From Gammaproteobacteria bacterium (GTDB lineage: Bacteria; Pseudomonadota; Gammaproteobacteria; HTCC5015), in the NCBI GenBank assembly GCA_016928055.1, contig JAFGLM010000020.1:1-53305 (forward strand): a stretch of DNA of 53,305 bases, in the 5' to 3' direction. How positions within the stretch are numbered: the first letter of the stretch is position 1; each line of letters begins with the position of its first letter. A program made the position numbers and the translations under genes. The notes under the pieces are model-generated. The model made no database searches. It was not told the DNA's origin and saw only the letters and a list, made by a program, of their open reading frames with translations. Below are positions 1-11,100 of the stretch, piece after piece.

Positions 1-124
1 CGCAGCTCGCGATCCATTTTGATGGCCGCATCGATCAGCACCTGGATATTTAAACTTTATGCTGACACAGAATTTTGAACAGTCTCTCAAAATGTGATAA
101 ATGTGTATAACAATTTTTCATAAT

Positions 125-149
125 CCACCTAGCTTACTCAATTAGGTGG
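125..149. repeat. short inverted repeat downstream of the immunity-like gene
   Basis: CCACCTA at 125-131 pairs with TAGGTGG at 143-149 across an 11-base loop. It lies just past the 3' end of the minus-strand toxin/immunity pair, so it could help terminate that transcript, but no clear U-run follows on either strand. The rest of 1-175 is AT-rich and holds no gene I can support. Confidence 0.4.
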
Positions 150-175
150 TGCACTTCGACCTTGAATCTGGCCCT

Positions 176-676
176 TTAATTCTTTAATTCTATATGGTTA
201 CAATCTGGTCCTTCGTAATTATTTGTTAATCTAATAACATCCGTATGCTCTGAATCGCTGAGATACTCAATTACGAACTGAACTCCTCCGAATAACGTAA
301 ACACAAGGCCAAATTCGCTAGGATACTTTTCGGATGTATAGTTTGATATTAGAATTTCTATTCTTTCAATTTTTTTATTAAGACGCGCGGACCAAAAACT
401 ATTTTTTGATACATCAACTGTCGTATAGCTATCTCCCCATTTTTGCATCTTGTATTCAGCTAAAACTATACTCATACTCTCTGTATCAGCGACAAAACTT
501 GCAATATTTGAATCGTTAAACTTGAGCTCAATAGGTCCATCAGCTTCCTGTTCACAACTTGAGCTGTCTAACACTTCAAGATCAGATGCCAATAATTGCC
601 TTCTCACTACTATTATTTCTTTTCCAAGTAGTGATTTCAAATACTCTAATTTTTTACTGGCTAGTGAATAACTCAT
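176..676 (-). CDS. putative immunity protein for the upstream toxin-like gene
   Basis: A 166-residue acidic protein with no signal peptide or membrane segment, so probably cytoplasmic. I do not recognise the family. The case for an immunity role is positional. Its ATG (676-674) overlaps the TGA stop (675-673) of the upstream toxin-like gene in an ATGA arrangement, so the two are translationally coupled. A small acidic gene directly after a C-terminal toxin domain is the usual layout of polymorphic toxin-immunity modules. The gene is clearly more AT-rich than the housekeeping genes further along, which fits acquisition by transfer. Seen: overlap, size, base composition. Inferred: immunity function. 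It could equally be an unrelated small cytosolic protein. Confidence 0.55.
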   Translation of the reverse strand: MSYSLASKKLEYLKSLLGKEIIVVRRQLLASDLEVLDSSSCEQEADGPIELKFNDSNIASFVADTESMSIVLAEYKMQKWGDSYTTVDVSKNSFWSARLNKKIERIEILISNYTSEKYPSEFGLVFTLFGGVQFVIEYLSDSEHTDVIRLTNNYEGPDCNHIELKN

Positions 677-1968
677 AATTTACTCATATTCACGAAGGTA
701 TCAAACTCGCCTGTTTCACGAAGAAGTCGAATTCCTCGACCAGTAGTCGGGCTTATTATATCTATAAACTCTTGGCCAGCTCTATTTATTCCAGTATCGA
801 ATATTGGTTTAGGTGTGGTATACGCCTCGCGGATTATCGATTCAACGGTATCCGTATTCTTAGATAATCCTTGAAAATATTCAACTTTACGGGGATTATC
901 GATTTTCTTTTGTAGTGCCTGAAGCCCCCTCGAAGATCCGGAACCAACACGCGATGGTCTAGCGGCACTTTCGATAATATCATCAACACCCGCAGGAAAT
1001 AGTCTCTCACTTTTTGCGATTCCGCTGATCGGCCCTGAGCCACCCCTCCCAACCATACCCGCTAAGGCACCACCTATTCCTTCGAATGCTCCAGCAGCAC
1101 CAAAAGCACCAAAAGTAACCTCACCAGCCAACTTAATCTCTTGATGCAAGGTTCTTCCCCACATACCCTGTTGTGTAGTAGGTGCATCAGCAGGACTTAT
1201 ACGAGGAATATTCGGTATTAAACCATCGGGGCCGCGCTTTAACGTTGCTAACCCTGCTGCACTATACCCACCTGCTTCCAGTAACATATTGGCTAAATCA
1301 ATTGCTTCATTACCATAGTCTACGAAAATATCTTTTGTGGCTTGCCACAAAAAATCTCCCCATGTCCCATTCTGTGCATCCGGGTTAACACCGTTCGCAA
1401 GTTTATAAGCCCGATCATATGCTTTATATTCATTACCACTTCTGATTCCATCGCTAAAATCTGTTCCTACGCTCTGCTGAACGCTTGCTGCGTTGTTATA
1501 ACCCCTATCAAACGCATCCTGCGTTCCTCTCTGCACATAATCTGTCCTTCCTTGAGCTGCAGCTTCCGCTTGCTCTTTGAACTCTGCCGCTCTGTTGTGG
1601 GCTTGTTGGTTTAATTGGCTGTTGTAAATGGCACTCGCGAGTTCACGTCCACTGTTTCCATTTGCATTCGACCCTTTTGTATCGAAGTTTTTAGTGGTTT
1701 CAGCTACAAGAGCATCTGAGTCTGCATCTGCTATTGCATTAAACCTATCATTTGATCTATCTGCAATCTCCTGCTGTGTAACCCTTCCTACCTCGTTTAT
1801 TAATTCACTTTGTTGCTTTTCAAGATCAGAAGTCCATTTATCAATCCGATTTCTACTCTGAATCCCCTCCGCAATCGAGTTCCCCAAAGCACTACCAAAC
1901 GCATTCAGTGCTATGCCACCCCAATTAACCGGCTCATCGCCTGTAATTCCTTCCAGCACACCGGTCAT
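673..1968 (-). CDS. polymorphic-toxin-like protein, probably lacking its N-terminal delivery region
   Basis: A 431-residue protein that begins abruptly with an Asn-Trp-Gly-Gly pretoxin-like stretch (residues 15-30, containing ALGNSIAEG) of the kind found near the C-terminal part of large Rhs, CdiA or other exported toxins. Residues 40-170 are Gln/Glu/Asn-rich and helical. Residues 285-315 are Gly/Ala-rich. The last 60 or so residues form a compact module ending in a GRGIRLL...GEFDTFVN pattern, which loosely resembles BECR-fold RNase toxins. No signal peptide, repeats or secretion domain precedes it, so it looks like an orphan C-terminal toxin piece or a truncated gene. The frame stays open upstream only to a TAG at 2001-1999. 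It is coupled to the downstream putative immunity gene by a 4-base overlap. The toxin call is inference and no catalytic residue is proven. Confidence 0.55.
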   Translation of the reverse strand: MTGVLEGITGDEPVNWGGIALNAFGSALGNSIAEGIQSRNRIDKWTSDLEKQQSELINEVGRVTQQEIADRSNDRFNAIADADSDALVAETTKNFDTKGSNANGNSGRELASAIYNSQLNQQAHNRAAEFKEQAEAAAQGRTDYVQRGTQDAFDRGYNNAASVQQSVGTDFSDGIRSGNEYKAYDRAYKLANGVNPDAQNGTWGDFLWQATKDIFVDYGNEAIDLANMLLEAGGYSAAGLATLKRGPDGLIPNIPRISPADAPTTQQGMWGRTLHQEIKLAGEVTFGAFGAAGAFEGIGGALAGMVGRGGSGPISGIAKSERLFPAGVDDIIESAARPSRVGSGSSRGLQALQKKIDNPRKVEYFQGLSKNTDTVESIIREAYTTPKPIFDTGINRAGQEFIDIISPTTGRGIRLLRETGEFDTFVNMSKL

Positions 1969-1975
1969 GAGAGCA

Positions 1976-1991
1976 GTGGGGTCAGGTTCAT
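1976..1991. repeat. solitary REP-like motif upstream of the toxin fragment
   Basis: The motif GTGGGGTCAGGTTCAT resembles short GGGGTCAG-type repeats that, from memory, accompany REP-associated tyrosine transposases in Gammaproteobacteria. It sits at the point where the toxin-like gene's recognisable coding sequence stops, so it may mark a rearrangement. Only one copy was noticed in the window. The match is short and the call is tentative. Confidence 0.3.
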
Positions 1992-1998
1992 TGTATGA

Positions 1999-2145
1999 CT
2001 ACCATAACGACTCTTTCAACTTTGTAAGCTGATTTCTCAGCGTCACGTTCTGTTGCAGATGCTGTCTGACATCAGTCAAAGCATGACTCACACTGCCTGT
2101 GTGGTTCACGCCAAACGCCTTAGCAGGGCAATGAAATGGACTCAA
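1999..2145 (-). CDS. possible 48-residue small protein or gene remnant
   Basis: An open frame starting at TTG, overlapping the stop of the upstream VanZ/CsgG-like gene, and ending at the TAG at 2001-1999. The product would be 48 residues with an amphipathic Gln/Leu-rich C-terminal helix (RQHLQQNVTLRNQL). No strong ribosome binding site is visible. It may be the tail of a decayed gene joined to the toxin fragment, since the same frame stays open past the TAG into the toxin start codon. I do not recognise it and support is weak. Confidence 0.25.
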   Translation of the reverse strand: MSPFHCPAKAFGVNHTGSVSHALTDVRQHLQQNVTLRNQLTKLKESLW

Positions 2146-3230
2146 CGATACTTTTCCAGTTCAGCTATAAGGCGTCTCGCTGAACTTTTAAAGAAATCCA
2201 GCGGAATATAACCTGTCTCTTCGAATGTATTGTATTTTTTACGGCCAAATTCACTAAATTCTCCTGCACACCCCACAGTGCAGGGAGTGTAATAGAATGT
2301 ATATGCTCCAACTAAATCGTTTTCTTTTACGCTAACCAATTTAAAATCGAGAATTACTCCGTTAAACGTAACCGGATTTGGATTGGTTTGCATTGCACCG
2401 CTTTCGTCTTTATACGTTTCGACTTTATATTGATATTCACCAAACCTGGAAACTTCCAGAATAAAATCCGTTTCCGTAGCCTTGCCAATCTTGGAATAAT
2501 CTTGCGTTTCCTGTTCCAAAACCTTGGCAAACAATGCGCGATCTCGAACAATGTACCCCGCCTTTGCAAATTCTGTCTCGATTACACCATATAAAGAACT
2601 CTTTTGCTGTACCTGTTCTTCGGTAACCTTCTCTCCCGATGACGGCACACGTAAAACAATCGACAGTCTTTTAGCAGATCTCATTACTTTCGACAGAATG
2701 GGTTTGGAAAAAATCTCATCCTGACCTTGCGGGATTCTAAATGTCCCCTTCGTGTATTTTACCGGATCACCTGTACTCGCGACCATACAAATGGAAAACA
2801 GTGCAACAACCACAACTCCAACCGTGTGTTTCGTCAGTATTTTCATATTATGAATCTCCCTATGAAAGCAAATTGTGTAAAGTGAAATGTAAACCAGAAT
2901 GTCAAGATAATCGAAGGTTCCAGGAACAACCTCAACACTCTGCAATGCCTCACTTACCACAGGCAGCACCAGCAGAATGACTGAATATATGTCAGGAATC
3001 TTATACTCCCTAAATTGCCGAACAACAAAAATGATCGCCAAACACCAAAGCGCATCAGCAACATGATTGCTCAGAAACTGCAGAAATGGATTTTCGCCAA
3101 CTTCAAGTGGTGTAGCATTGGTAAACGAAATGAGTTCAAATAAGTATATATTCGGTCGAAAAAACCAATACACAACTGCTCCCAACAACAGGAGAAGCAC
3201 GGGCACAAGATTTTTTGCAATTTTGTTCAA
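2142..3230 (-). CDS. VanZ-like membrane domain joined to a CsgG-like periplasmic domain
   Basis: A 362-residue protein. Residues 1-125 hold about four membrane segments (near 8-25, 55-71, 81-97, 108-123) with a GTFDYLDIL motif typical of VanZ-like proteins. A fifth hydrophobic stretch (136-152) precedes a soluble region (155-362) that looks like a periplasmic lipoprotein-type domain, with an RDRALFAKVLEQE segment reminiscent of CsgG/FlgT-like proteins. Met129 would be a good separate start. An AGGGAG Shine-Dalgarno lies 9 bases before that ATG (2846), and the segment after it looks like a signal peptide. The reading frame could therefore encode one fusion, a shorter second product, or two genes whose separating stop was lost. 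Function is not established. The gene stands alone between the toxin edge and parC. Confidence 0.5.
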   Translation of the reverse strand: MNKIAKNLVPVLLLLLGAVVYWFFRPNIYLFELISFTNATPLEVGENPFLQFLSNHVADALWCLAIIFVVRQFREYKIPDIYSVILLVLPVVSEALQSVEVVPGTFDYLDILVYISLYTICFHREIHNMKILTKHTVGVVVVALFSICMVASTGDPVKYTKGTFRIPQGQDEIFSKPILSKVMRSAKRLSIVLRVPSSGEKVTEEQVQQKSSLYGVIETEFAKAGYIVRDRALFAKVLEQETQDYSKIGKATETDFILEVSRFGEYQYKVETYKDESGAMQTNPNPVTFNGVILDFKLVSVKENDLVGAYTFYYTPCTVGCAGEFSEFGRKKYNTFEETGYIPLDFFKSSARRLIAELEKYR

Positions 3231-3379
3231 TTATCTGGATGGTGTGTTTAGTAACCGTATTATGCGATGGATGGTAGGCAACAACATACACCTCAGTCAA
3301 TAGGTCTAAACAATTAGCACTTTTATTGCCCCTCAAGTTCATCACTAAAACCTGTCTCTGCAAACTGATTTTCTTGATC

Positions 3380-3403
3380 GAATATTCCAGACAAGGAATA
3401 TTC
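3380..3403. repeat. perfect 9-base inverted repeat
   Basis: GAATATTCC (3380-3388) and GGAATATTC (3395-3403) are exact reverse complements separated by 6 bases. The dyad lies in the 240-base gap between the VanZ-like gene and the 3' end of parC. It could be an operator for the VanZ-like gene (minus strand, 150 bases downstream) or a weak hairpin after parC. No T-run follows. Confidence 0.45.
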
Positions 3404-3470
3404 ACTGTGTAAGCGTTGACCCTTACCCGTGGAATATCTTCGCCTCTTATTTTTCAGTGGCTGTCTTTAC

Positions 3471-5732
3471 TTATTCGTCTTTATCAATCGTCATCCGATC
3501 CACGCTTTGATACCCACGCGGTAGTTTGTATCCACGCCTTGCGCGTTCTACGACATATTCATCGACTTCCGCGCCTTTCATGGTTTTGTATTTTTTACCC
3601 GAATAAACCGTCATGCTTTCGCCGTCCTGAATCAGTTCGACAAACGCCACAAACTCTTCGCGTTTTTTGAAGCGGGCGCCCGGGATATTGATAAACTTGA
3701 TGCCCTTGCCGCGCGCCATTTGCGGCATTTCTTTGAGTTCGGTGACTATAAAATAGCCTTCTTTGGTGACTGCCACAATCCAGTCATCCTCAACACTGCG
3801 AACTTTAACCGGCGGCAGTACGCGTGCGCCTTTGGGGACGTTAATCAGTGCTTTACCGGCTTTGTTGCGCGAATATAAATCACCGAGTTTTGCGATAAAT
3901 CCATAGCCCGCATCGGTGCTGAGAAAATACAGATCGTCCGGTTGCCCCAGCATCACGCCGACAAAGGTGGCACCACTTTGCGGATTGACCCGGCCACTTA
4001 AGGGTTCACCGAAACTACGCGCGGACGGAAAACCGTGTGAAGGTAAGGTATAGGCGCGCCCGAAGGAATCCAGGAAAACGGCTTGCTGATTACTACGGCC
4101 ACGCGCGAAGTGTTTAAGACTGTCGCCGGCCTTGAAACCTAAACTCGACAAATCAAAATCGTGCCCTTTGGCAGAACGCACCCAGCCTTTGTCCGAAAGA
4201 ATAACGGTTAACGGCTCTATCGAAACCAGCGCGGTTTCATCCAAAGCCTGTGCTACAAACTTGCCTTCTTTGATGTTCGAGCGTCGATCATCACCATATT
4301 GCTCGGCGTCTTCTTTTAATTCGCTCTTAATTAAGGTCTTAAGGCGCGTTTTCGATTTGAGTATCTGATCGAGCTGGATTTTTTCTTTCTGCAGTTCATC
4401 CTGTTCACCACGGATTTTCATTTCTTCCAGTTTGGCGAGATTGCGTAAGCGCAGATTGAGGATTTCTTCAGCCTGCTCATCGGTCAGTTTGAATCGCTGC
4501 ATTAAAACCGGTTTCGGTTCATCTTCGGTGCGAATGATTTTGATGACTTCATCGATGTTCAAATACGCGATCAACAAACCATCAAGAATATGCAGGCGGT
4601 AGTTGACTTTATCCAGGCGCCATTGCAGGCGGCGGGTGACGGTGGTGACTCGGAACTTAAGCCATTCGATCAAAATGGATTTTAAATCCCGCACCCTGGG
4701 TTTGCCGTCAACACCGATCATATTGAGATTAACGCGATGCGTTTTTTCCAGATCGGTGGTGGCGAATAAATGCGCCATCAATTCATCGATATTGACCCGG
4801 TTGGAACGCGGCGTAATCACCAGACGGGTCGGATTTTCGTGATCGGATTCGTCGCGTAAATCTTCAACCAACGGCAGCTTTTTGGCCTGCATTTGCTGGC
4901 CAATCTGTTCCAGCAGGCGATCACCGGATACCTGGTGCGGTAAAGCGGTAATCACAATCTCGCCGTTTTCCTTGCTATAGACCGCACGCTGACGAATGGT
5001 GCCGGTTCCGTTTTTGTAAATCTCGGCAATTTCATTTTTAGGCGTGATGATATCGGCGCCGGTTGGATAATCAGGACCGGGAATAATTTTGCATACATCC
5101 GTCAGACTTAAGCGACTGTCATCCAGCAATGCGATGCAGGCTTTAACCACTTCCCGCATATTATGCGGTGGAATATCGGTTGCCATACCGACAGCGATAC
5201 CGGTGGTGCCGTTGAGTAAAATATGCGGTACCCGTGCCGGCAATAAGGTTGGTTCAAATAAGGTGCCGTCAAAATTAGGCTGCCATTCAACCGTGCCTTG
5301 CGGCAATTCCTGTAACAGGAGTTTGGCAATCGGCGATAAGCGCGCTTCGGTGTAGCGCATCGCGGCAAATGATTTTGGGTTGTCCTGCGAACCCCAGTTA
5401 CCCTGGCCATCAACAAGGGGATAACGATAGCTAAACGGTTGCGCCATCAATACCATGGCTTCATAACAGGCGGAATCGCCATGCGGATGGTATTTACCTA
5501 ACACATCACCCACGGTGCGTGCGGATTTTTTATGCTTCGAAGCTGCACTTAATCCTAATTCCGACATGGCATAAATAATTCGCCGTTGCACCGGTTTTAA
5601 TCCGTCGCCGATATGCGGTAATGCCCTGTCAAGGATTACGTACATGGAATAATCCAGATAGGCTTTTTCGGTGTACTGGCCTAAAGGTATTTTTTCAATG
5701 CCTTCAAAATCCAGTTCGATATTTTTACTCAT
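3471..5732 (-). CDS. parC: DNA topoisomerase IV subunit A (ParC)
   Basis: The breakage-reunion subunit of topoisomerase IV, which decatenates daughter chromosomes with ParE in the cytoplasm. It is 753 residues long, the normal size for ParC. The catalytic tyrosine is Tyr127 in FAAMRYTEA. The quinolone-determining region is intact and of wild-type form: [12 protein letters not shown] places Ser87 and Glu91 at the E. coli Ser80/Glu84 positions. A winged-helix domain is followed by a long helical tower with a coiled coil (about 430-480). The C-terminal beta-propeller (about 495-740) is shorter and less regular than in GyrA and lacks a GyrA box that I can see, which supports ParC. It lies 59 bases downstream of parE on the same strand, so the pair is probably one transcript. 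The start is the ATG at 5732. Confidence 0.96.
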   Translation of the reverse strand: MSKNIELDFEGIEKIPLGQYTEKAYLDYSMYVILDRALPHIGDGLKPVQRRIIYAMSELGLSAASKHKKSARTVGDVLGKYHPHGDSACYEAMVLMAQPFSYRYPLVDGQGNWGSQDNPKSFAAMRYTEARLSPIAKLLLQELPQGTVEWQPNFDGTLFEPTLLPARVPHILLNGTTGIAVGMATDIPPHNMREVVKACIALLDDSRLSLTDVCKIIPGPDYPTGADIITPKNEIAEIYKNGTGTIRQRAVYSKENGEIVITALPHQVSGDRLLEQIGQQMQAKKLPLVEDLRDESDHENPTRLVITPRSNRVNIDELMAHLFATTDLEKTHRVNLNMIGVDGKPRVRDLKSILIEWLKFRVTTVTRRLQWRLDKVNYRLHILDGLLIAYLNIDEVIKIIRTEDEPKPVLMQRFKLTDEQAEEILNLRLRNLAKLEEMKIRGEQDELQKEKIQLDQILKSKTRLKTLIKSELKEDAEQYGDDRRSNIKEGKFVAQALDETALVSIEPLTVILSDKGWVRSAKGHDFDLSSLGFKAGDSLKHFARGRSNQQAVFLDSFGRAYTLPSHGFPSARSFGEPLSGRVNPQSGATFVGVMLGQPDDLYFLSTDAGYGFIAKLGDLYSRNKAGKALINVPKGARVLPPVKVRSVEDDWIVAVTKEGYFIVTELKEMPQMARGKGIKFINIPGARFKKREEFVAFVELIQDGESMTVYSGKKYKTMKGAEVDEYVVERARRGYKLPRGYQSVDRMTIDKDE

Positions 5733-5791
5733 AACATTAATTACCTGTGGAGCTTAACCACGGTGTGCAGGTTTAAAAACCACGGCTCGAC

Positions 5792-7687
<1,896 letters not shown>

Positions 7688-7823
7688 CTATCCTTATTGA
7701 TCGCTCTACACAATATAGTGTGGTAGACGGCGTATTGTATCAATAGATATGGTATTCGTGCTGATTTCAGATCCAATGATGAGGATTTCTATGGTTATTT
7801 GGGTGCGATACGAATTCAGGTGA

Positions 7824-7841
7824 TGTAAGAAATATCCTACA
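7824..7841 (+). promoter_or_regulatory. GacA-type upstream activating sequence
   Basis: TGTAAG-N6-CCTACA at 7824-7841 matches the GacA/UvrY box consensus TGTAAG-N6-CTTACA at 11 of 12 defined bases. It lies about 70 bases before the inferred start of the GGA-rich RNA, the spacing known for RsmY/RsmZ promoters in pseudomonads. A TTTAAT -10 hexamer follows at 7891-7896, with no good -35, as expected for an activator-dependent promoter. Confidence 0.75.
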
Positions 7842-7899
7842 GGCAATTAAGTCGCAAATACCCTGGCTAAATCCCGGCGCGTTGCTAAGCTTTAATCAT

Positions 7900-8046
7900 G
7901 GATCGCCAGGACGATTTGGCACGGAAGCCCAGTCCCAACGGAAGGGACCAGTACTCAGGATGAGTAAGACAGGATCACCGCACTTCAGCTCTTAAGGCGA
8001 ATCGATGTGGAGGAGCAAAGACCCTTGCTAATAAGCAGGGGTTTTT
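7900..8046 (+). ncRNA. CsrB/RsmZ-type CsrA-sequestering small RNA
   Basis: No credible protein is encoded here, yet the 115 bases from 7900 carry nine GGA motifs (7900, 7909, 7923, 7940, 7945, 7958, 7972, 8009, 8012). Several sit in the loops of small perfect hairpins: ATCG-CCAGGA-CGAT (7902-7915), GGC-ACGGAA-GCC, GTCCC-AACGGAA-GGGAC (7932-7948) and TACTC-AGGAT-GAGTA (7952-7966). GGA in a hairpin loop is the CsrA/RsmA binding signature. The RNA ends in a strong intrinsic terminator and is preceded by a GacA-type box. Known relatives (CsrB, RsmY, RsmZ) titrate CsrA and so relieve its repression of mRNAs for motility, biofilm or secretion. Seen: motifs, hairpins, terminator, box. Inferred: the function and the exact 5' end (about 7898-7904). 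Confidence 0.82.
8021..8046 (+). terminator. intrinsic terminator of the GGA-rich sRNA
   Basis: ACCCTTGCT (8021-8029) pairs with AGCAGGGGT (8034-8042), with one G-U pair and an AATA loop, followed directly by TTTTT. This is a clear rho-independent terminator about 85 bases before the helicase gene, so that gene needs its own promoter or read-through. Confidence 0.88.
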
Positions 8047-8127
8047 GCTGTCTGGCTTTCCGGTTTTGCTTTAGCCCCCTGCCTGCGCTTATGCTTGCAC
8101 TCCGTGGGCACAAAAAACTCTGCAAAA

Positions 8128-11100
8128 ATGCAACAAGGACCAGCCGAACCCGGTTTGAGTGCGGCCGTATCGGCATCCGCCGGTACCGGCAAAACCTATT
8201 TGCTGGTTACACGGATTATTCGATTGTTACTGGCAGGTGCCCGCCCTGAAGGCATATTGGCGCTAACGTTCACCCGCAAGGCGGCGGCTGAAATGCGCGA
8301 CCGCCTGTTCGACAGGCTCTCGGAATTGGCCCTGGTAACCGATACTGAATTGCTGCAGGCATTGGCCGCTATCGATATTCCTCAACCGGACCAATACCTT
8401 ATGCGTGCACGCGAACTGTTCGAACGCGTGCTTTATGCGGATCAACGCCCGCGCATAACCACTTTCCATTCTTTTTGCCAGGAACTGCTGCATCGTTTTC
8501 CTCTGGAAGCCGATGTGCCGGCCGGTTATGAATTACTGGAAACAACCGGCATTATCGGCGATATGGCCTGGGATGCGCTGTGCCTGCAGGCCACCCGGCA
8601 ACCGGATAGCGAACTGGCTCGGGCACTCACAACCCTGTTCATTATTTGCGGCGGACTCAATAATACTCGTGACACTTTGCTTAACGGTTTTCTCCAGCAT
8701 CGCAGTGACTGGTGGGCCTACACCGAAAATCAAAAAGACCCGGTTGCGTATGCCAGATCAAAAATCGAGCAAAAGCTGCAGGCAACAAAACAACCTCTGC
8801 GAGATTTTTTTAATCAACAAAATTGCGGGCTACTGGGACAGTACTCTGTTTTGTTGCAGCAACACGCTACCAGCACCAACCTGGGCCATTGCGAAAAACT
8901 GCTGCAAGGACAACAACCCGAAAGAGATTTGCAGCAACGTTTTCAGTTAATCAAAACCGTTTTCCTGACTCAAAGCGGCGAACCGCGAAAGTTAAAAGCA
9001 TCCAACGCATTACTGAAGAATCTAGGCGCGGCAAATCAGCAACGACTTCTATCGTTACATCAACAATTGCTTGAATTGGTAATGGAAGCACTGGAGCAGG
9101 ATCGCCGCACGCGATACCTTGAATTGAACAATGCCTGGTATCTTGCCGGCCAGTCTTTGCTTGATCACTATCAGGCAATCAAGCAAAAGCAGCGCTTGCT
9201 CGATTTCACCGATCTGGAATGGCGTTGTTATCAATTACTGCATGCTTCGGATCAGGCCTTGTGGGTGCAATACAAACTGGATCAAAGAATTGATCATCTG
9301 CTACTGGATGAATTTCAGGACACCAATCCGACTCAATGGCAATTGATTCTACCTTTGCTGGAAGAAATCGCCGGCAGCAGCAATGAACGTTTACGCAGCG
9401 TTTTTTTAGTCGGTGACAGCAAGCAGTCGATTTACAGTTTTCGTCGCGCCAATCCCCGCCTGCAATATGCTGCAAGTCAATGGCTGACTCAGCATTTGAA
9501 TGCCAAATCTTTTCCGCTCAGTAAATCGTGGCGCTCAGCGCCCGCTATTATCGAATTTTTAAACGCCGTTTTCAGCAATACCGACGATAGCGCACTGCGC
9601 TTGCCGGACTATGAATTGCACGCCACGCACAAGGAAAATCTCTGGGGCCAGGTAATAGTATTGCCGGCCGCCACACCATCAATTTTTGCAGATGAAGCAA
9701 ATCAAACGCTGCGCGACCCATTAACCCAACCACGACTCATCGCCCAAAACGATGCCCACTATCAGGAAGGTTTGCAGATCGCCGCGACGATACAAACACT
9801 GCTGAGTGAAAATCGAACAATAACGAAACAATCTAAACAGTGTCCGCTGGATTATGGTGACACTATCATTCTATTGCGGAATCGCACTCACATCGCTCAA
9901 TATGAACAGGCGCTGACAGACAGGGAAATCCCGTTTATTGGTATCGAGAAAGGCGGTTTGCTGGAATGTCTGGAAATTCAGGATATCGAAGCGCTGCTAA
10001 ATGTTCTGATAACGCCGTTCAATAATCAGGCGCTGGCACAGATTCTACGTTCGCCGATCATGGCCGCTTCCGACCATGATCTTCAGAAGTTAGTCATGCA
10101 AACTACCGGTAACTGGTATGAAAAACTTCTTCAACTGGAACCCGACGATTGTTCACCCGCCTTAAAACGCGCTGCGCGTCTGCTGCCGCATTGGCGTTCA
10201 TTAGTCGGCCATCTACCGGTGCATGATCTGCTTGATCGGATCTATTTTGAAGCGGATATTATTAATCGCTATCAACAGGCTGCAACCGCCTCACTTCGCG
10301 CCGGGGTCAGTGCTAATCTGCAACAGCTACTTGAAATCGCACTGCAAATTGACAGCGGCCGCTTTCCCAGCCTGATTCGTTTTCTATCGCGCTTAAATAA
10401 ACTACGAAACAGTCACAATGAAGCGCCGGACAGTCCGACCGCTTCACAGACTACGGCAAAAGTCAGACTGATGACCATACACGGCGCGAAAGGACTTGAA
10501 GCACCGGTAGTATTTCTAGCCGATTGTGGCTCCAGCACACTCAACAAAGACACCTACAATGCGGTGGTGGATTGGCCCGCCGAAGCAACCAGACCTGAGC
10601 TCATATTACTGGCCGCGCGCAAGGAAGACAGCCCTGAATTGCTCAACCATCTCCGCCTGAAAAACGCGGAGGCACGAAGTCTTGAAGAAGCAAACCTTTT
10701 ATACGTCGCATTAAGTCGCGCAAAACACTTATTAGTCATCAGCGCCGCCTCCGATAATGAAAAAACATTATTGAAAAGTTGGTATGGCTTGTTGAAAAAT
10801 GCGATGGAGAAAAAAATCGGTGAAGCACCAATAGATGGTCAATATTCTTTTCAGTCCGGCGAATGGATCTGTTACAACGAACCGAAAAACAAAAAGCCTG
10901 CTCCTGACGTTGCGCCACCGCCAAAAATCGAAATCAGCACCTCTGCAGTTCAAACAAGTGACCCAACAACAAATAGCTCAAATCGCTTTCAAGCGCGGCG
11001 CAGGGGAACCTTACTGCACAAACTGATTGAACACCTGAGCTCGCCCGACCCGGTAACTTCTGTTAACTTATCGGAATCAGAAAATATCGTATTCAGCGAT

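Noticed and set aside
1..60. Possible minus-strand coding fragment at the left edge (reads IQVLIDAAIKMDRELR)
   Set aside because: Too short, no ribosome binding site and no recognisable family. It may be the start of a gene beyond the edge but cannot be supported.
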